Assembly: GCF_003943415.1 (NCBI RefSeq)
Contig: NZ_RJPK01000001.1
Location: 124,001 to 188,000 of the forward strand
From: Streptococcus oralis
GTDB taxonomy: Bacteria; Bacillota; Bacilli; Lactobacillales; Streptococcaceae
Direction: 5' to 3'
DNA: 64,000 nucleotides
How positions within the stretch are numbered: the first letter of the stretch is position 1; the number at the start of each line of letters is the position of its first letter. The notes beneath the pieces are model-generated. The model ran no database searches. It was given only the letters and a program-made list of their open reading frames with translations, and was not told the DNA's origin. Shown here one piece after another: positions 62,858-64,000 of this stretch. The position numbers and the translations under genes were made by a program.

Positions 62858-63205
62858 ATGAATCCATTAATCCAAAGCTTGACTGAAGGTCAACTTCGTA
62901 CAGATATCCCATCATTCCGTCCTGGTGACACTGTTCGTGTACATGCGAAAGTTGTCGAAGGTAACCGTGAACGTATCCAGATTTTTGAAGGTGTTGTTAT
63001 CGCACGTAAAGGTGCTGGCATCTCAGAAAACTACACAGTTCGTAAAATCTCTAACGGTGTAGGTGTTGAGCGTATCTTCCCAATCCACACTCCACGTGTT
63101 GAAAAGATCGAAGTTGTTCGTTACGGTAAAGTACGTCGTGCGAAATTGTACTACTTGCGTGCACTTCAAGGTAAGGCAGCTCGTATCAAAGAAATCCGTC
63201 GTTAA
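62858..63205 (+). CDS. rplS: 50S ribosomal protein L19
   Basis: A 115-aa ribosomal protein at the 30S-50S interface. The family pattern [33 protein letters not shown] and the C-terminal [18 protein letters not shown] are intact. TAGGAGA precedes the ATG. It is a single-gene transcript with an autoregulatory leader and a strong terminator. Confidence 0.97.
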
Positions 63206-63215
63206 TTCGACTAAA

Positions 63216-63243
63216 AAACTCTGCTTACCTAGCAGAGTTTTTC
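63216..63243 (+). terminator. Terminator after rplS
   Basis: AAAACTCTGCT / AGCAGAGTTTT hairpin with a T-run, just before tRNA-Arg. The tRNA may come from readthrough, since no clear separate promoter fits in the gap. Confidence 0.9.
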
Positions 63244-63247
63244 TCTA

Positions 63248-63319
63248 GCTCCCTTAGTTCAATGGATATAACAACTCCCTCCTAAGGAGTAGTTGCAGGT
63301 TCGATTCCTGCAGGGGGCA
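63248..63319 (+). tRNA. tRNA-Arg (anticodon CCU)
   Basis: 72 nt. Acceptor GCTCCCT pairs with AGGGGGC (one G-U), the anticodon loop is CTCCTAA, and the T-arm is CAGGTTCGATTCCTG. CCA is not encoded. It reads rare AGG codons. The 3' half is a common tyrosine-integrase target. Confidence 0.95.
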
Positions 63320-63683
63320 TTTTAAGTAATGCAAAGAAAAGCAAAGAATATGCAAAGTGTTTATTTTAAGGCAATCATCACAAGTTAATTTTTAAAAATA
63401 ATTTAGTATTTTTTGTTTTTTTGACCAAATCATGACCAAATTTTGACCAAAATTAAATTTTTAGAAATTAATATAAAGTAAAGTAGATCAAGAAATTGGT
63501 CTATTTTTTGTGAAACAGTATTAAGAGTTATTAAAAAATATTTTATCATTTTCACTATGAAATTGTTCTGTCCATTTAAAAATGTTGGAAGAGACTAAAT
63601 AATATTTTTGGTTTATAGAACAGATATAAAGTTTTAAATATGATTACGCTTTAAAAAAATGTTGTATTTTATTGTGTTATCCC
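63320..63683 (+). other. AT-rich att-like flank of tRNA-Arg
   Basis: There is no credible gene. Three TGACCAAA repeats at 63422, 63433 and 63444 are spaced exactly 11 bp apart. Nearer the tRNA, GCAAAGAA-like words recur (63327-63357). Repeats of this kind beside a tRNA 3' end suggest an integration site or its remnant. The rest (63455-63683) is AT-rich sequence with nothing recognisable. Confidence 0.45.
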
Positions 63684-63737
63684 TTGACAATTTTATTTAG
63701 AAAATATATGATAAGGATAATGACAGCGGTGTCATTT
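63684..63737 (+). promoter_or_regulatory. Surface-protein gene promoter and start-site hairpin
   Basis: TTGACA (63684-63689), 17-bp spacer, TATGAT (63707-63712), close to consensus. A perfect hairpin AATGACA-gcgg-TGTCATT begins at the predicted start point (~63719), which could be an operator or a 5'-stabilising stem. The remaining leader is ~65 nt and ends with TTTGGAGGTG. Confidence 0.7.
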
Positions 63738-63801
63738 TGTCTGATGTAAAAAAATTTAGTGATACATAGTAAAAAAACAATAAAAAATTTGGAGGTGTTT
63801 T

Positions 63802-64000
63802 ATGAAGCATTTTGTTCACAATGAGGTTTTTAGTATTCGGAAACTTAAGGTTGGATTGTGCTCTGTTTTGGTAGCGGTTTCATTCTTGGGGGTACAAAGT
63901 GTTTTTGCTGATGAAGTTATTACAAGTACTTCACAGATATCTATAAATAAGCTTTCTACTTCAACCACCAATAGTTTAGAAAGCTCATCAACTAATAATT
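63802..64000 (+). CDS. YSIRK-type signal peptide surface protein (5' end only)
   Basis: The first 66 codons are in the window. The N-terminus MKHFVHNEVFSIRKLKVGLCSVLVAVSFLG is a YSIRK-G/S signal peptide variant (FSIRK), with cleavage expected after VFA. This signal directs secretion at the division septum and is typical of LPXTG wall-anchored adhesins and enzymes. The mature start is Ser/Thr-rich (TSTSQISINKLSTSTTNS), as in stalk regions. The function lies outside the window. Confidence 0.88.
   Translation, partial: MKHFVHNEVFSIRKLKVGLCSVLVAVSFLGVQSVFADEVITSTSQISINKLSTSTTNSLESSSTNN

Noticed and set aside
1..64000. CRISPR arrays, complete insertion sequences, prophage genes
   Set aside because: No regularly spaced identical repeats with unique spacers, no transposase or integrase frames, and no phage structural genes were seen on either strand.

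Overview
The window comes from a low-GC Firmicute and fits a mitis-group Streptococcus (pneumoniae/mitis/oralis type). Supporting signs: a tmRNA tag reading AKNNTSYALAA, EzrA, a PgdA deacetylase with pneumococcal-type catalytic residue numbering, CppA, a pyrR-pyrB-carA-carB operon with PyrR attenuators, a two-gene FluC pair, RUP-like ~105 bp repeats, many extended -10 (TGnTATAAT) promoters, and at the right edge a YSIRK-type surface protein. The species is not settled by the sequence alone. Most of the window is ordinary core genome. No CRISPR array, complete insertion sequence or prophage is visible.

Layout. 1-7.8 kb: end of ezrA, pgdA, an aldo/keto reductase, then a T-box-led unit (GFA-type zinc protein, glyQ, glyS) with two unusual structured spacers, and a DUF896 gene. 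7.8-12.4 kb: a flavin/redox block, with apbE and two FMN reductases on the minus strand divergent from NADH oxidase nox; both promoters overlap cre-like sites. The larger reductase carries a C-terminal PAS-like domain and a tail with two copies of an ApbE-type flavinylation motif. 12.4-22.5 kb: hemolysin III family protein, GNAT, ogt, ArsC-like protein, amino-acid ABC transporter, trxB, rlmB, def, CapA-like protein, HAD phosphatase, SGNH hydrolase. 22.5-27 kb: tmRNA, tRNA-Ser(GGA), and the cre-controlled fruR-fruK-fruA operon. 27-31.4 kb: a very AT-rich single-gene insertion encoding a 1319-aa YobI/KAP-like membrane P-loop NTPase, bounded by near-identical 38-bp terminator repeats. 31.4-44.3 kb: ftsK, a cysteine desulfurase and thiI, an esterase-esterase-ATP-grasp cluster, an aquaporin, cppA, a serine hydrolase, a DMT exporter and a CPBP protein. 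44.3-58.2 kb: uraA (PyrR attenuator), rsmG, lemA-htpX, an ABC-F gene with a complete-looking attenuation leader, yceD, nth, and the pyr/car operon. 58.2-64 kb: mntH, rpmE2, a DHH phosphodiesterase, flavodoxin, chorismate mutase, two fluC genes, rplS, tRNA-Arg(CCU), and the start of a surface protein in an AT-rich, att-like flank.

Themes. Several genes fit a catalase-negative, peroxide-producing lifestyle: Nox, TrxB, flavodoxin, MntH, an aquaporin, and an endonuclease III that has lost two of its four cluster cysteines. RNA-based control is dense: a T-box, two PyrR attenuators, an L19 leader, an ABC-F uORF attenuator, and three promoters placed so that transcription would start at or next to the ATG.

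The strongest leads are (1) the apbE-linked reductase with duplicated flavinylation motifs, (2) the ABC-F leader with the peptide MNN and mutually exclusive hairpins spanning a RUP-like element, and (3) the YobI-like NTPase island between fruA and ftsK.
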